Shown here one piece after another: positions 31,317 to 41,389 of a DNA stretch of 64,000 nt; within the stretch, counting starts at the first letter, position 1, and every line of letters starts with the position of its first letter. A program made the translations under genes and the position numbers. Under the pieces are notes generated by a model, which ran no database searches, was not told the DNA's origin, and worked only from the letters and a program-made list of their open reading frames with translations. This stretch comes from a bacterium BMS3Bbin14 (GTDB lineage Bacteria; Desulfobacterota; Desulfobulbia; Desulfobulbales; Desulfobulbaceae): the NCBI GenBank assembly GCA_002897615.1, contig BDTX01000006.1:212115-276114 (forward strand), in the 5' to 3' direction.

Positions 31317-31562
31317 ATGGCCAAAGAAGATGCCATTGAAGTTGAGGGGACGATTATTGAGCCCTTGCCTAATGCAATGTTCCGCGTTGAACTTGATAAT
31401 GGGCACAAGGTTCTGGCGCACATATCAGGCAAGATGCGCATGCACTATATCAAGATTCTGCCCGGAGACCGGGTTACGGTTGAACTTTCTCCCTATGATT
31501 TGACTCGGGGCAGAGTAACCTTCCGGTCCAAGGGTGGTAAGGGAAAAAACAGTAGGACTTAA
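31317..31562 (+). CDS. infA: Translation initiation factor IF-1
   Basis: IF-1 (81 aa) is an S1/OB-fold protein that occupies the 30S A site during initiation. It starts [20 protein letters not shown], includes [19 protein letters not shown] and is a few residues longer than usual because of a basic C-terminal tail ([11 protein letters not shown]). It directly precedes rpmJ, the usual order. Confidence 0.97.
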   Translation: MAKEDAIEVEGTIIEPLPNAMFRVELDNGHKVLAHISGKMRMHYIKILPGDRVTVELSPYDLTRGRVTFRSKGGKGKNSRT

Positions 31563-31582
31563 TATAGCGGGGAGACTTGGCC

Positions 31583-31696
31583 ATGAAGGTAAGGGCGTCA
31601 GTTAAGAAGATCTGCAGTGAATGCAAGATCTTTAAACGTAAAGGGATTGTTCGGGTAAGCTGCAAGAACAAAAAGCACAAGCAGCGCCAGGGATAA
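31583..31696 (+). CDS. rpmJ: 50S ribosomal protein L36 (zinc form)
   Basis: A 37-residue protein, [20 protein letters not shown] at the start and [11 protein letters not shown] at the end. The CxxC (residues 11/14), Cys 27 and His 32 form the zinc site of the C+ L36 type. GGGGAG precedes ATG 31583. Confidence 0.97.
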   Translation: MKVRASVKKICSECKIFKRKGIVRVSCKNKKHKQRQG

Positions 31697-31736
31697 ACCG
31701 GGAAAAGATATAAGAATCAAGTAAAGGAGCACGCTC

Positions 31737-32102
31737 TTGGCACGTATATCAGGTGTTGATTTGCCTAGAAACAAGCATATGGATCGAGCACTCACCAGTA
31801 TCTTTGGTATTGGGTTGAGCTCGGCGCGCGAAATTCTTGATAAGGTCGATTTGCCTTATCAGATGAACAGCGATGATCTGAACAGTGATGATATCACTCG
31901 GATCAGGAAGATCATTGAAGATGATTACATCGTTGAGGGTGACCGGCGTCGCGAGGTCTCCATGGATATCAAACGGCTCATGGACCTCGGGTCTTATCGG
32001 GGACGCCGGCATCGTACAGGTTTGCCTTGCCGTGGTCAGAGAACCAAGACGAACGCCAGGACCAGGAAAGGTCCGCGGCGCGGTGCGGCCGGCAGGAAGT
32101 AG
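31737..32102 (+). CDS. rpsM: 30S ribosomal protein S13
   Basis: S13 (121 aa) forms intersubunit bridges from the 30S head. It starts at TTG 31737 ([20 protein letters not shown]) after AAAGGAG and has the C-terminal signature [20 protein letters not shown]. It begins the alpha-type block. Confidence 0.98.
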   Translation: MARISGVDLPRNKHMDRALTSIFGIGLSSAREILDKVDLPYQMNSDDLNSDDITRIRKIIEDDYIVEGDRRREVSMDIKRLMDLGSYRGRRHRTGLPCRGQRTKTNARTRKGPRRGAAGRK

Positions 32103-32168
32103 CAGGTCGTTTAAGATCATCGACTGCAGGTCTTGTTGCCTGTTGATTTGAACATTTTCGGAGCGGTT

Positions 32169-32567
32169 ATGGCAAAGGCGAGTAAGGGCGCAGGGAAGGG
32201 AAAGCGCCGGGAGAAAAAGAATATTTCCGAAGGGATAGTTTTTATCTATTCCACTTTCAATAATACGATTATCACGATTTCCGATCGGCAGGGTAATGTT
32301 CTTTGCTGGTCCAGTGCCGGGGTTATCGGCTTTAAGGGATCGCGCAAGTCAACCCCGTTTGCCGCGCAGAATGCCTTAAGTGATGCGGTTAAGAAAGCCA
32401 AGGAGTACGGGATCCGAAAGGTTGAGGTCAAGGTGAAGGGTCCCGGCCCGGGTCGCGAATCCGCTCTGCGGGCGTTGGCCACGGTAGATCTTGAAGTGAG
32501 TAGAATTTGTGATGTAACACCTGTTCCTCATAACGGTTGTAAGCCGCCGAAACGGAGAAGAGTCTGA
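32169..32567 (+). CDS. rpsK: 30S ribosomal protein S11
   Basis: S11 (132 aa) lines the platform near the E site. I take ATG 32169 ([20 protein letters not shown]) as the start because GGAGCGG precedes it; the frame is open further upstream. [20 protein letters not shown] and the C-terminal [17 protein letters not shown] are standard. Confidence 0.97.
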   Translation: MAKASKGAGKGKRREKKNISEGIVFIYSTFNNTIITISDRQGNVLCWSSAGVIGFKGSRKSTPFAAQNALSDAVKKAKEYGIRKVEVKVKGPGPGRESALRALATVDLEVSRICDVTPVPHNGCKPPKRRRV

Positions 32568-32663
32568 GCGGCGAAGCAGGTATCAGTTTACCGGTTTGAG
32601 GCGGGTTTTATATAAAAAAAATCCGGGAAAAGAACCGTATGTCTTTTTTTATGGAGGATTGAC

Positions 32664-33293
32664 TTGGCCAGATATACAGGAGCATCCTGCCGCATGTGCA
32701 GGCGCGAAAACCTGAAATTGTACTTAAAGGGTGAGAGGTGCTACTCGGATAAATGTGCGTTTGAGAGACGCTCGTTTGCCCCGGGGCAGCATGGTCAGAA
32801 TCGTTTCCGGAAAGTTTCCAACTATGCCATCCAGCTGCGTGAGAAGCAGAAGGTTAAGCATATGTACGGCATGCTCGAGAACCAGTTTCGTCTCTATTTT
32901 CACAAGGCCGATCAACTTCGCGGGGTAACCGGCGAGAACCTCCTGTCCCTGCTCGAAAGACGGCTGGATAATACCCTCTACCGTCTTGGTTTTGCCTGTT
33001 CGAGAGACCAGGCCCGGCAGCTGGTGCGCCACAATCATTTCTTAGTCAACAACAAAAAGGTCAATATCCCTTCCTTTCAGGTCAAGGTCGGAGATGTGAT
33101 CTCCCTGAAAGAAAAGAGCCGTAAGAACGAGTTGATTGCCGACAACCTCGACGGCGTTGCCCGCCGTGGTGTCCCCAGCTGGCTTGAACTGGATCAGGCC
33201 GGTTTTCAGGGTACGGTCAAGGCTCTGCCCAACAGGGAAGAGTTAACCATGCCGATTCAAGAACAGCTTGTTGTTGAGCTGTACTCCAAGTAA
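32664..33293 (+). CDS. rpsD: 30S ribosomal protein S4
   Basis: S4 (209 aa) initiates 30S assembly and in E. coli represses the alpha operon. It starts at TTG 32664 after GGAGG. The N-terminal cysteines (CRMC, then C and C near CYSDKC) indicate the zinc-binding form. The S4 RNA-binding domain is at about residues 98-160 ([20 protein letters not shown]). Confidence 0.98.
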   Translation: MARYTGASCRMCRRENLKLYLKGERCYSDKCAFERRSFAPGQHGQNRFRKVSNYAIQLREKQKVKHMYGMLENQFRLYFHKADQLRGVTGENLLSLLERRLDNTLYRLGFACSRDQARQLVRHNHFLVNNKKVNIPSFQVKVGDVISLKEKSRKNELIADNLDGVARRGVPSWLELDQAGFQGTVKALPNREELTMPIQEQLVVELYSK

Positions 33294-33314
33294 CTCTAAG
33301 AAACCAGGTACAGC

Positions 33315-34358
33315 ATGGGACAAAAAACACGGGAAGACATTCCTTTTTACAAAAACTGGTATGAGCTGATTAAACCGACACGTTTGGAGGTCAGCAAGGA
33401 AAGTCATACTGATAGATATGGCAAGTTTGTTTGTCAGCCCTTTGAGCGCGGTTTTGCCATCACTATCGGCAATTCGTTGCGCCGCATTCTCCTGTCGTCC
33501 ATCAGGGGGGCCGCCATTACCTCGGTCAAGCTTGAAAACGCGCTGCATGAATTTACCGCTATTGATGGGGTTCACGAGGATGTTGCCGATATTATCCTGA
33601 ATTTCAAGCAGGTCCGCCTTAAGCTGAATGGTCCTGATGCCCAGACTGTGGTGATTGAGAAAACAGGTCCCGGCCAGGTGACCGCCGGTGATATCAACGG
33701 CGGGGCCTATGTCGAGGTCATGAATCCCGACTCGCCGATTTGTACCATTACCGGTGATGTGACCTTTCGCGCCGAGCTTGAAGTAAAGTGGGGCAAGGGC
33801 TATGTCCCGGCCGAACGGAACAAGCAGGAGGACCAGGCTATCGGCGTCATCCCCATTGATTCCGCCTTCGCGCCCATCAAGCGGATTCAGTACGTTGTCA
33901 GCCAGGCCCGGGTTGGTCAGCAGACCGACTATGACCGGTTGACCATTGAGATTGAGACCGATGGCAGTGTAACTCCCGAGAATGCGCTGGCCTATGCCGC
34001 CAAGATTCTCAAGGAGCAGATGACCATTTTTATCAATTTTGATGAAGAAGGGGTCGAGCCGGCCTTTGACGAAACTACCGAGAGAGGGACTGAAGATTAC
34101 CCGCCGTTTCTCGATAAGAACGTGGAGGATCTCGAACTTTCAGTGCGCTCGGCAAATTGTCTGAAGAATGCCAAGATTCAGTTTATTGGTCAACTGGTTC
34201 AGAAAACGGACGCCGAGATGCTGAAAACCAAGAATTTCGGCCGCAAGTCGTTGAACGAGATCCGGGCTCTTCTCTCGGAGCATAATCTCTCCCTGGGGAT
34301 GAATGTTGAGGGCTGGGTTTCCCCTGAAAAACGTGGAGAGGGAAACGAAGAGGGGTAG
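33315..34358 (+). CDS. rpoA: RNA polymerase subunit alpha
   Basis: The alpha subunit (347 aa) dimerises to start RNA polymerase assembly. The N-terminal domain (about 1-240) has FERGFAITIGNSLRRILLSS. A flexible linker precedes the C-terminal domain (about 265-335) with ELSVRSANCLKNAKIQFIGQ and NFGRKSLNEIRALLSEHNLS, which contacts UP elements and activators. It is slightly longer than the E. coli protein. Confidence 0.98.
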   Translation: MGQKTREDIPFYKNWYELIKPTRLEVSKESHTDRYGKFVCQPFERGFAITIGNSLRRILLSSIRGAAITSVKLENALHEFTAIDGVHEDVADIILNFKQVRLKLNGPDAQTVVIEKTGPGQVTAGDINGGAYVEVMNPDSPICTITGDVTFRAELEVKWGKGYVPAERNKQEDQAIGVIPIDSAFAPIKRIQYVVSQARVGQQTDYDRLTIEIETDGSVTPENALAYAAKILKEQMTIFINFDEEGVEPAFDETTERGTEDYPPFLDKNVEDLELSVRSANCLKNAKIQFIGQLVQKTDAEMLKTKNFGRKSLNEIRALLSEHNLSLGMNVEGWVSPEKRGEGNEEG

Positions 34359-34500
34359 TTGGCGCGATTGCCGTACCCTCTGTTTCGTTCACAACAATGA
34401 AGATAATCGGCTTTCACTCAATCGGTGCAACGACAGCAGATCTGGGTCCAGGCGTTAGCGGGCCGATTTTTTTTGAGTGAAAACCCTGAGGACTTAAACC

Positions 34501-34896
34501 ATGAGACATAGAAAAGACGGCCGGAGACTCGGCCGCACCGCCTCCCACCGCAAGGCCATGTTACGCAACATGGTCACCTCACTTTTTGAGCATGAGCGTA
34601 TTGTAACTACGGTACCCAAGGCCAAGGAGGCCCGCCGGGTCGCGGACAAAATGATTACCCTGGCCAAACGGGGCGACCTGCATGCCCGGAGACAGGCTTG
34701 CTCGTATATCCAGAGCAAGGCCATCGTCGCCAAGTTGTTTGATGAGACCTGCCAGCAATATAGCGACCGTCAGGGAGGATATACCCGGATTATTCGGACC
34801 GGTATGCGGGCCGGCGATGCTTCTCCCATGGCTATTCTCGAACTTGTCGGTTATGAAGAGGTCTACGAGACCGATGAGGCCGGCGACGAGAAGTAA
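34501..34896 (+). CDS. rplQ: 50S ribosomal protein L17
   Basis: L17 (131 aa) starts [20 protein letters not shown] and contains the [20 protein letters not shown] segment; it lies near the tunnel exit. It is the last gene of the str-S10-spc-alpha run and is followed 36 bp later by a strong intrinsic terminator. The 142-bp gap from rpoA has no recognisable feature. Confidence 0.98.
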   Translation: MRHRKDGRRLGRTASHRKAMLRNMVTSLFEHERIVTTVPKAKEARRVADKMITLAKRGDLHARRQACSYIQSKAIVAKLFDETCQQYSDRQGGYTRIIRTGMRAGDASPMAILELVGYEEVYETDEAGDEK

Positions 34897-34932
34897 CCCG
34901 GACCTCCGCATCGTCTCTGCCGACCAGGACAA

Positions 34933-34966
34933 AGCTGATATGATTCGTTTCATATCAGCTTTTTTT
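34933..34966 (+). terminator. Intrinsic terminator of the ribosomal superoperon
   Basis: AGCTGATATGA (34933-34943) and its exact complement TCATATCAGCT (34950-34960) form an 11-bp stem with a 6-nt loop, followed by a run of T (34960-34966). It is the first clear rho-independent terminator after rpsL. Confidence 0.9.
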
Positions 34967-35574
34967 ATGCCGCAATGCCATTGTCATAAGCGGCGATACC
35001 CCTGGCGCTACGCTTTCCGCATTTTCGGCCTCCGGGAATTGAAATTTTCTTTCAATCTCTTGCATCTCTCCCGAATCTCACACCTCCTTTTCCTCCCCGC
35101 CTGTCGGTGAACAGGAGAGGAGGGCGGGTTGGAGTTCTCGATCATTTTTCAGCTCAATGCTGGTTATGTCACGTCAAAGCTTGAACCTGAATCAGTGACG
35201 GCTAGAGGTGACACTCAGTGCAATATTTGGAATTTATTGCATTATTTCCAAATAAATGCATTTTATGGTCTTCACCGCGCCGCCCTGCGGGGCGCCCGAT
35301 AACGGCACAGCTGCTGCGTTGGCAACTCGTTGATATCACACCAGGATAATCAACATCGTTGCCGCCTTGCATCTGCACCGTTCTCGGACGCTCACGGATT
35401 CAGGTTGAAGTTGTGCGGAAATTATGGTAGAAAAAAAGATTAAAACTTTATCAGGTGGTCCGGCGCGTCCTTGTTCGGGCCATATATCACACACATCCCA
35501 CTTGTGTCCTTTGGTGTCCGTTTGCAGCGGATTGGACAGAGGGATGGAGGAACAACCATAAATATGGAGAAGTT
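34967..35574 (+). other. Intergenic region rplQ to rpsB
   Basis: About 600 bp without a gene. It holds a full mobile-element copy (35186-35404, minus orientation) and then the rpsB leader, whose last 150 bp are rich in short G/T and C/A runs. I cannot assign a definite promoter; one must lie here, because the upstream operon ends in a terminator. Confidence 0.6.
35186..35404 (-). mobile_element. MITE copy D, full length (219 bp), inverted
   Basis: This copy is in the opposite orientation to copies A-C. The ends are CCTGAATCAGTGA (one mismatch) and TCACGGATTCAGG, flanked by a perfect duplication TTGAA at 35181-35185 and 35405-35409. Its AT hairpin is again GCAATA...TATTGC. It lies between the terminator after rplQ and rpsB. 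Confidence 0.93.
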
Positions 35575-36561
35575 ATGACACAGGTAACGATGAGACAGAT
35601 GCTCGAGGCCGGGCTGCATTTCGGTCACCAGACCAGGCGCTGGAATCCGAAAATGAAACCGTATATCTACGGTCCCCGCAACGGGATATATATTATCAAT
35701 CTGGACGCCACCATGAGGCAGTTCAAAAAGGCCTATAACTATATGGTCGATGTCACCGCCAATGGCGGTACCGTCCTCTTTGTCGGGACCAAGCGGCAGG
35801 GGCAGGAGATTATTGCCGAGCAGGCCGAACGCTGCGGCATGTATTTCGTAAACCATCGCTGGCTGGGCGGCATGATGACCAATTTTCAGACCATTAAACA
35901 CTCTGTTGAACGTTTAAAGAAAATTGAAGCCATGCAGGAAGACGGGTCAATCAATCGCTTTCCCAAGAAAGAGATCCTGCAGATGGAAAAGCAGCGCATC
36001 AAGTTAAACCGCAGCCTGGGCGGCATCAAGAACATGAGAAGTCTGCCGGATGTGCTTTTTGTTATTGATCCGAAGAAAGAGGAAATCGCGGTCAGCGAGG
36101 CCCGTAAATTATCAGTTCCCGTCGTGGCCCTCACCGATACCAACTGTGACCCTGACGGTATTGATTATCTTATTCCCGGTAATGATGACGCTATTCGTTC
36201 CATCAAGTTGCTGACTTCCCTGATGGCCGACGCCGTGCTTGAAGGTAAGGCCCGCCGTGGTGAAGAAGAGGCGGTCAGCGCCGGGGAAATGGAAGCCGCC
36301 ATGCTCAAGGAGTCCGAAGGCCAGGTCCCGGCCGCGGTAGAGAGCCCGGAGTCCACGGAGCCGGTCGCGGCTGCGGTAGAGAGTCCGGAGTCTCCGGAGC
36401 CGGTCGCGGCTGCGGTTGAGACCCCTGAGTCTCCGGCCCCGGCTGCTGCCGCCGTCGAGACCCCTGAGTCTCCGGCCCCGGCTGCCGCCGCCGTCGAGAC
36501 CCCGGAGTCTCCGGCCCCGGCCGAAGCTGAAAGCCCGAAGTCCCCGGATCAAGCAGAGTAG
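35575..36561 (+). CDS. rpsB: 30S ribosomal protein S2 with a long repetitive C-terminal tail
   Basis: S2 binds the 30S neck and helps recruit S1. Residues 1 to about 230 are a normal S2 ([40 protein letters not shown], then the [19 protein letters not shown] block). The total of 328 aa is about 85 residues longer than E. coli S2. The extra part is an acidic Pro/Ala/Glu/Ser tail with four complete 13-residue repeats and a partial fifth ([26 protein letters not shown]). The start is ATG 35575 after GGAGA. tsf follows, as usual. Confidence 0.95.
   Translation: MTQVTMRQMLEAGLHFGHQTRRWNPKMKPYIYGPRNGIYIINLDATMRQFKKAYNYMVDVTANGGTVLFVGTKRQGQEIIAEQAERCGMYFVNHRWLGGMMTNFQTIKHSVERLKKIEAMQEDGSINRFPKKEILQMEKQRIKLNRSLGGIKNMRSLPDVLFVIDPKKEEIAVSEARKLSVPVVALTDTNCDPDGIDYLIPGNDDAIRSIKLLTSLMADAVLEGKARRGEEEAVSAGEMEAAMLKESEGQVPAAVESPESTEPVAAAVESPESPEPVAAAVETPESPAPAAAAVETPESPAPAAAAVETPESPAPAEAESPKSPDQAE
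36337..36528 (+). repeat. 39-bp tandem repeats encoding the S2 tail
   Basis: Units of 39 bp begin at 36337, 36376, 36415, 36454 and 36493 (the last one partial). They encode [39 protein letters not shown] twice, and [12 protein letters not shown]. Units 3-5 are closest at the DNA level, suggesting recent expansion. The repeat unit is a multiple of three, so copy-number change would keep the frame. Confidence 0.9.
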
Positions 36562-36591
36562 AATCGTTCCGACGATACAGTGGAATTTTTC

Positions 36592-36616
36592 AAGGGGCCT
36601 TGAGCCCCTTCTTTAT
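36592..36616 (+). terminator. Weak terminator/attenuator between rpsB and tsf
   Basis: AAGGGGC (36592-36598) and GCCCCTT (36604-36610) form a short GC stem with a 5-nt loop, followed by CTTTAT. The U-tract is imperfect, so partial termination or mRNA 3'-end protection is more likely than a full stop. It is comparable in position to the rpsB-tsf attenuator known in E. coli. Confidence 0.6.
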
Positions 36617-36661
36617 ATTGCGACTAGACGATTTGATAAGGAATTTGATAAGGAGAGTGCT

Positions 36662-37255
36662 GTGAAAATTACAAGCCAGATGGTCAAAGAACTGCGCGAT
36701 AAGACCAGTGCCGGCATGATGGATTGCAAACGGGCCCTGGGCGAGACCGATGGTGACATGGAAAAGGCCATTGACCTGCTGCGGCAGAAAGGGCTGGCCG
36801 TGGCCCAAAAGCGGGCCGATCGTGCTACCAAAGAGGGTGTCGTCGAATGTTATATCCATGCCGGTGGCAAGCTCGGGGTCATGGTGGAAGTGGGTTGTGA
36901 GACCGACTTCGTGGCCAAAACCGATGATTTCAAGGTCTTTGCCCGGGATGTCGCCATGCAGATTGCGGCTGCCGGACCCGTGGCTGTGAGTCGTGACGAA
37001 GTCCCGGCCGCCATGCTTGAACGGGAGAGAGAGATTTATTCCGCCCAGGCCCTGGATTCCGGTAAACCGCAGAATATTGTCGAGAAGATCGTTACCGGGA
37101 AGATAGAAAAGTACCTGGCCGAGGTCTGTCTGCTGGAACAGAAGTTTGTCAAGAATCCGGACCTGTCCGTGCAGGACCTGCTCAACGAACTCATTGCCAA
37201 AATGGGCGAAAATATCTCGATTAAGCGCTTTGCGCGTTTTCAGATCGGGGCGTAA
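36662..37255 (+). CDS. tsf: Elongation factor Ts
   Basis: EF-Ts (197 aa) exchanges GDP for GTP on EF-Tu. The start is GTG 36662 (MKITSQMVKELRDKTSAGMM) after AAGGAGA; the frame is open upstream into rpsB. The N-terminal UBA-like domain and the TDFVAKTDDF motif that contacts EF-Tu are intact. It is the short form of about 200 residues found in many bacteria, lacking the second core subdomain of the E. coli protein. Confidence 0.97.
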   Translation: MKITSQMVKELRDKTSAGMMDCKRALGETDGDMEKAIDLLRQKGLAVAQKRADRATKEGVVECYIHAGGKLGVMVEVGCETDFVAKTDDFKVFARDVAMQIAAAGPVAVSRDEVPAAMLEREREIYSAQALDSGKPQNIVEKIVTGKIEKYLAEVCLLEQKFVKNPDLSVQDLLNELIAKMGENISIKRFARFQIGA

Positions 37256-37300
37256 AACGGAAACCGGGAAAATCCAGAGTCGGAGCCGGAAGGGCGATCA

Positions 37301-38008
37301 ATGAAATTTAAACGCATTCTGCTCAAACTGAGCGGCGAAGCCCTGATGGGCGACAGTTCATTCGGGATCAGTCCGGACATGATCAAATACGTGGCCACGG
37401 AGGTTCAGGCCGTCCACGAACAGGGCATCCAGCTGGCCCTGGTTATCGGCGCCGGCAATATCTTCCGGGGGGTGGCCGGAGCCGCTTCGGGTATGGACCG
37501 TGCGTCCGCCGACAATATGGGTATGCTGGCGACCATGATCAACAGCCTGGCCGTCCAGGATGCCCTGGAGCAGGTCGGTGTTCCCTGCCGGGTTATGTCG
37601 GCCTTCTCCATGCGCGTCGTCTGTGAACCCTACGTTCGGCGCCGGGCTCTGCGTCATCTGGACAAGGGCCGGGTGGTGATCTTCGGGGCCGGCACCGGCA
37701 ATCCATATTTTACCACGGACACGGCCGGTGTTTTACGGGCCCTGGAGATTAACGCCGATGTCCTGATGAAGGCGACCCGCGTCGATGGTGTCTATGACCG
37801 GGACCCGGAAAAATATCCGGACGCGGCGCGTTTTGACAGCCTGACCTATAATCAGGTCCTGCAGCAAGATCTGCGGGTAATGGATGCCGCCGGCATCTCG
37901 CTGGCCCGGGAAGAGAAACTGCCTATCTTTGTCTTTAACATGAAGACGGCAGGCAATATCACCAGGGCGGCCGCAGGAGAAAAAATCGGGACGCTGATTG
38001 CCGCGTAA
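37301..38008 (+). CDS. pyrH: UMP kinase
   Basis: UMP kinase (235 aa, amino-acid-kinase fold) converts UMP to UDP for RNA and cell-envelope precursor synthesis. Motifs are KLSGEALMG at the start, GAGNIFRG for phosphate binding, and [11 protein letters not shown]. It lies between tsf and frr, its standard neighbours. Confidence 0.98.
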   Translation: MKFKRILLKLSGEALMGDSSFGISPDMIKYVATEVQAVHEQGIQLALVIGAGNIFRGVAGAASGMDRASADNMGMLATMINSLAVQDALEQVGVPCRVMSAFSMRVVCEPYVRRRALRHLDKGRVVIFGAGTGNPYFTTDTAGVLRALEINADVLMKATRVDGVYDRDPEKYPDAARFDSLTYNQVLQQDLRVMDAAGISLAREEKLPIFVFNMKTAGNITRAAAGEKIGTLIAA

Positions 38009-38066
38009 GAGGCAGGTCCCGGTTGCCGGAAGTTGCACAGGAAACCAGAGCCGAAGGAGGACGACG

Positions 38067-38624
38067 ATGTCAAACGAGATAATTGAGCAGCTCAGGGAAA
38101 AGATGGGGAGCAGTGTGGACGCCTTGAAGCGTGAGCTGGTCAGGATCCGGACCGGCCGGGCTTCACTGTCACTGCTTGACGGGCTCACCGTGGAGGCCTA
38201 CGGCAGCAAGACGCCGCTTAACCAGGTCGCGACCCTGACCATACCGGAGAGCCGCCTGATCGTGATTCAGCCGTGGGACCCGCAGATGCTGGCGGTAATC
38301 AGCAAGGCCATACTGGCCACCGATCTCGGTTTGACACCGGTCAACGACGGCAAGGTTATTCGTTTGGCTATCCCGCAGCTCACCGAGGAGCGGCGCAGGG
38401 AACTGGTCAAAAAAGTCGGCAAGATTGCCGAGGAATTCAAGGTGGCGGTGCGTAACGTCCGGCGCGAAGCCATTGATCTGCTGAAAAAGCAGAAAAAGGA
38501 TAAAGAAATATCCGAAGACGATCTTTTTCGTCTCCAGGATGAGGCCCAGAAAGAGACCGATCTGTTTATCAAGCAAATTGACGAGATCGTGGCCGGCAAG
38601 GAAAAGGAAGTCATGGAGGTGTGA
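38067..38624 (+). CDS. frr: Ribosome recycling factor
   Basis: RRF (185 aa) splits post-termination ribosomes with EF-G. ATG 38067 (MSNEIIEQLREKMGSSVDAL) follows GAAGGAGG. Key segments are RTGRASLSLLDGL, LTEERRRELVKKVGKIAEEF and the terminal helix with VAGKEKEVMEV. Confidence 0.98.
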   Translation: MSNEIIEQLREKMGSSVDALKRELVRIRTGRASLSLLDGLTVEAYGSKTPLNQVATLTIPESRLIVIQPWDPQMLAVISKAILATDLGLTPVNDGKVIRLAIPQLTEERRRELVKKVGKIAEEFKVAVRNVRREAIDLLKKQKKDKEISEDDLFRLQDEAQKETDLFIKQIDEIVAGKEKEVMEV

Positions 38625-38645
38625 TGCCCCCATCACCCCTGAATT

Positions 38646-39392
38646 ATGCATGCCGCGTCTCCTCCGGATATTCGCCTGGTTCCGGTCCATGTCGCCATTG
38701 TCATGGACGGCAACGGCCGCTGGGCCGAAGAGCGAAAGCGGCCCCGGCTGTTCGGTCACAAGGCCGGAGTCGATTCCGTCCGGACTGTTGTTGAAACCGC
38801 CCGGGAGATCGGGGTCCGCCACCTGACCCTGTACGCCTTTTCCACTGAAAACTGGCGCCGCCCCGCTTTCGAGGTCAAGGGGCTCATGACCCTGCTCAAG
38901 GCCTACCTGCAGTCCGAGCTGACAACCATGCTGAAAAACGATATTCATCTCCGCTGTATCGGCCAGCAGGAGCGCCTTCCCGCCGATGTCCGCAAGACCC
39001 TGGACATGGTCATGGCCAAGACCGCCCATTGCACTTCGATGACCTTGAACCTGGCGCTCAGCTACGGCAGCCGCAGCGAGATTGTCCGGGCGGTCCGGCA
39101 ACTGGCCGGCAAGTGCGCCGGCGGTGAACTGGCGGTCCGGGACCTGAACGAGGAACTGCTCTCCAGTCACCTCTATACCGCGGGGCAGCCTGACCCGGAT
39201 CTCTTTATCCGGACCGGCGGCGAGAGGCGGTTGTCCAATTTCCTGCTCTGGCAAGTCTCCTACGCGGAGCTCTATTTTACCGATATCAAGTGGCCCGAAT
39301 TCGGGCGGGAGCAGTTTCTTGAGGCGGTTGCCGTTTACGGCACGCGTCAGCGCCGGTTCGGCAAGACCGGTGCGCAGCTGCGACAGGGGTAA
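38646..39392 (+). CDS. uppS: Undecaprenyl diphosphate synthase (cis-prenyltransferase)
   Basis: UppS (248 aa) extends farnesyl diphosphate with isopentenyl diphosphate to the C55 carrier for peptidoglycan and O-antigen. The catalytic MDGNGRWAEER motif is at about residues 21-31, followed by FSTENWRRP and LFIRTGGERRLSNFLLWQ, which are diagnostic. It starts an envelope/isoprenoid run with cdsA and dxr 6 bp downstream and overlapping, respectively. Confidence 0.97.
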   Translation: MHAASPPDIRLVPVHVAIVMDGNGRWAEERKRPRLFGHKAGVDSVRTVVETAREIGVRHLTLYAFSTENWRRPAFEVKGLMTLLKAYLQSELTTMLKNDIHLRCIGQQERLPADVRKTLDMVMAKTAHCTSMTLNLALSYGSRSEIVRAVRQLAGKCAGGELAVRDLNEELLSSHLYTAGQPDPDLFIRTGGERRLSNFLLWQVSYAELYFTDIKWPEFGREQFLEAVAVYGTRQRRFGKTGAQLRQG

Positions 39393-39398
39393 GAGGCA

Positions 39399-40199
39399 GT
39401 GGGCCGCGTTATTCCCGGTTTGACCATGGTCGCCCTCTGGGTGCTGCTTCTCTTTGCGGCGTCCGCAACCCTGTTCTGGCTGGGGATCATACTGCTGGCG
39501 GTCATCGCCCTGCATGAATACTTTCGCATGACCGGCCGGCAGGGTGACAGCCGGCTCCCGGCTGCGGCCCTCATCACCGTGGCCCTCCTGCCGGTCGGCG
39601 CGGCGGTGCTGCAGCGTCCTGCTCCGGTTATGGCCGGGCTGTTTCTGGGCCTGCTGGGCACCATTGTCGTGGCCCTTTTCTCTCATCGCCGCCTTGACAA
39701 TGTTTTTGATTTTATCAGCCGTGCCGCTTTCGGGGTCGTGTATATCGGTTTTTGTCTCGCCCACCTGGTGTTGATCCGTTTTCTGCCCCAGGGGGTTGCC
39801 TGGCTTTTCGTCCTCACCGCCATTACCGCCGGCGGCGATACCGGGGCCTATTATATCGGCAAGGCCTTCGGCCGGCGCAAGCTCTGTCCCGGCATCAGTC
39901 CCAACAAGACCGTGGCCGGCGCCCTGGGCGGGATATCGAGCGGGGTCCTGGCCGCGCTCCTGGCCGGCCATTTTCTGCTGCCGCAGGTCAGCCTGGCGGT
40001 GATCGGTCTTGCGGCCCTGGGGCTGTCCGTGATCGGCATCCTCGGCGACCTGGCCGAATCAATGATCAAGCGTTCCGAGGGGATCAAGGACGCCGGGACC
40101 ATCCTGGGTGGTCATGGCGGGGTCCTTGACAGGATTGACAGCCTGCTGCTGACGGCGCCGATTCTTTTTTATCTTCTCTCCATGGGAGTGCTGTCATGA
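39399..40199 (+). CDS. cdsA: Phosphatidate cytidylyltransferase
   Basis: CdsA (266 aa) makes CDP-diacylglycerol, precursor of all phospholipids. It is a polytopic inner-membrane protein (about eight hydrophobic segments). The C-terminal signature is [32 protein letters not shown] and later [20 protein letters not shown]. The start is GTG 39399. It overlaps dxr by 4 bp (ATGA). Confidence 0.97.
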   Translation: MGRVIPGLTMVALWVLLLFAASATLFWLGIILLAVIALHEYFRMTGRQGDSRLPAAALITVALLPVGAAVLQRPAPVMAGLFLGLLGTIVVALFSHRRLDNVFDFISRAAFGVVYIGFCLAHLVLIRFLPQGVAWLFVLTAITAGGDTGAYYIGKAFGRRKLCPGISPNKTVAGALGGISSGVLAALLAGHFLLPQVSLAVIGLAALGLSVIGILGDLAESMIKRSEGIKDAGTILGGHGGVLDRIDSLLLTAPILFYLLSMGVLS

Positions 40200-41359
40200 A
40201 AACAATCTCCCTGCTTGGTTCAACCGGTTCCATCGGCCGGAACGTCATGGCCGTAATTCGTCAGTTCCCCGAACGGTTCCGGGTCGCCGGACTGGCGGCA
40301 GGCCGCAACATCAAGGCGTTGAAGCAGCAGGTTGTTGAATTTACCCCGGACTGTATTTCCGTGGCGGATGAAAACCTGGCCGGCCGGCTGGCCGCCGAAC
40401 TGCCCCTCGAGTTCAGGGAGCGGATTTTCTGGGGGCCGGAAGGCAACCGCCGGGTGGCGACCGTGGCTGCCGCGGACATGGTGGTGGTCGCCGTGGTCGG
40501 GGCTGCCGGCCTGCTGCCGACGCTTGACGCTATTGCCGCGGGCAAGGACGTCGGCCTGGCCAACAAGGAGACCCTGGTCATGGCCGGTTGCCTGGTCATG
40601 GCGGCGGTCCGGCAACACGGGGTGCGGCTGCTGCCTATCGACAGTGAACACAGCGCCATTTTTCAGGCCCTGGAGGCCGGCCGGCGGCAGGATGTCGGCC
40701 GGATCATCCTGACCGCTTCCGGCGGGCCGTTCCGGTCCCGGAAAAAAGAGGAGTTGGCGGCCGTCACCCCGGCCCAGGCCCTGAACCACCCCAACTGGGA
40801 TATGGGCCCCAAGGTTTCCATCGATTCCGCGACCCTGATGAACAAGGGACTGGAGGTCATCGAGGCCCGTTGGCTCTTTGATATGGAGCCGGACCGGATC
40901 AGCGTGGTCGTTCACCCCGAGTCGATCGTCCATTCCCTGGTGGAGTTCGTCGACGGTTCGGTGGTTGCCCAGCTTGGTATCCCGGACATGCGGATTCCGA
41001 TTGCCTATGCCCTGTCCTACCCCGAACGTCTCGGACTCGGTCTGTCCCGGCTCAGTTTGTCCAATTGTGGTAAACTGAGTTTTGAAAATCCTGATTATGA
41101 CCGTTTCCCGGCCCTGCAGCTGGCCTTTGCCGCCCTGGCCGAGGGCGGGATCAAACCGGCCGTGCTCAATGCCGCCAACGAGGTGGCGGTGGCGGCCTTT
41201 CTGGACGGCCGGCTTGGCTTCAGCAATATTGTCAGGGTGGTGGCCGCAGCGCTTGCCCGGGTCGACAATGGAGAGCAGCTGGATTTGCCGGCCATTCTCC
41301 AGGCCGATGAACAGGCCCGCCTGGTTGCCCGACACGAGATCAGTTTGCTGCAGGGCTGA
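40196..41359 (+). CDS. dxr: 1-deoxy-D-xylulose-5-phosphate reductoisomerase
   Basis: Dxr (387 aa) makes methylerythritol phosphate, the committed step of the non-mevalonate isoprenoid pathway. The NADPH fold is at the start ([19 protein letters not shown]), with [23 protein letters not shown] and the Mg/substrate region ASGGPFR and [17 protein letters not shown]. With ispG and uppS nearby, three steps of isoprenoid and carrier-lipid synthesis are in one operon. Confidence 0.98.
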   Translation: MKTISLLGSTGSIGRNVMAVIRQFPERFRVAGLAAGRNIKALKQQVVEFTPDCISVADENLAGRLAAELPLEFRERIFWGPEGNRRVATVAAADMVVVAVVGAAGLLPTLDAIAAGKDVGLANKETLVMAGCLVMAAVRQHGVRLLPIDSEHSAIFQALEAGRRQDVGRIILTASGGPFRSRKKEELAAVTPAQALNHPNWDMGPKVSIDSATLMNKGLEVIEARWLFDMEPDRISVVVHPESIVHSLVEFVDGSVVAQLGIPDMRIPIAYALSYPERLGLGLSRLSLSNCGKLSFENPDYDRFPALQLAFAALAEGGIKPAVLNAANEVAVAAFLDGRLGFSNIVRVVAAALARVDNGEQLDLPAILQADEQARLVARHEISLLQG

Positions 41360-41389
41360 TCGTTACTCTCTGACCGGAAGAAAGAACGT

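Noticed and set aside
38169..39971. 600-codon minus-strand frame opposite frr, uppS and cdsA
   Set aside because: All three sense genes are complete and conserved; the antisense frame has no recognisable domain.
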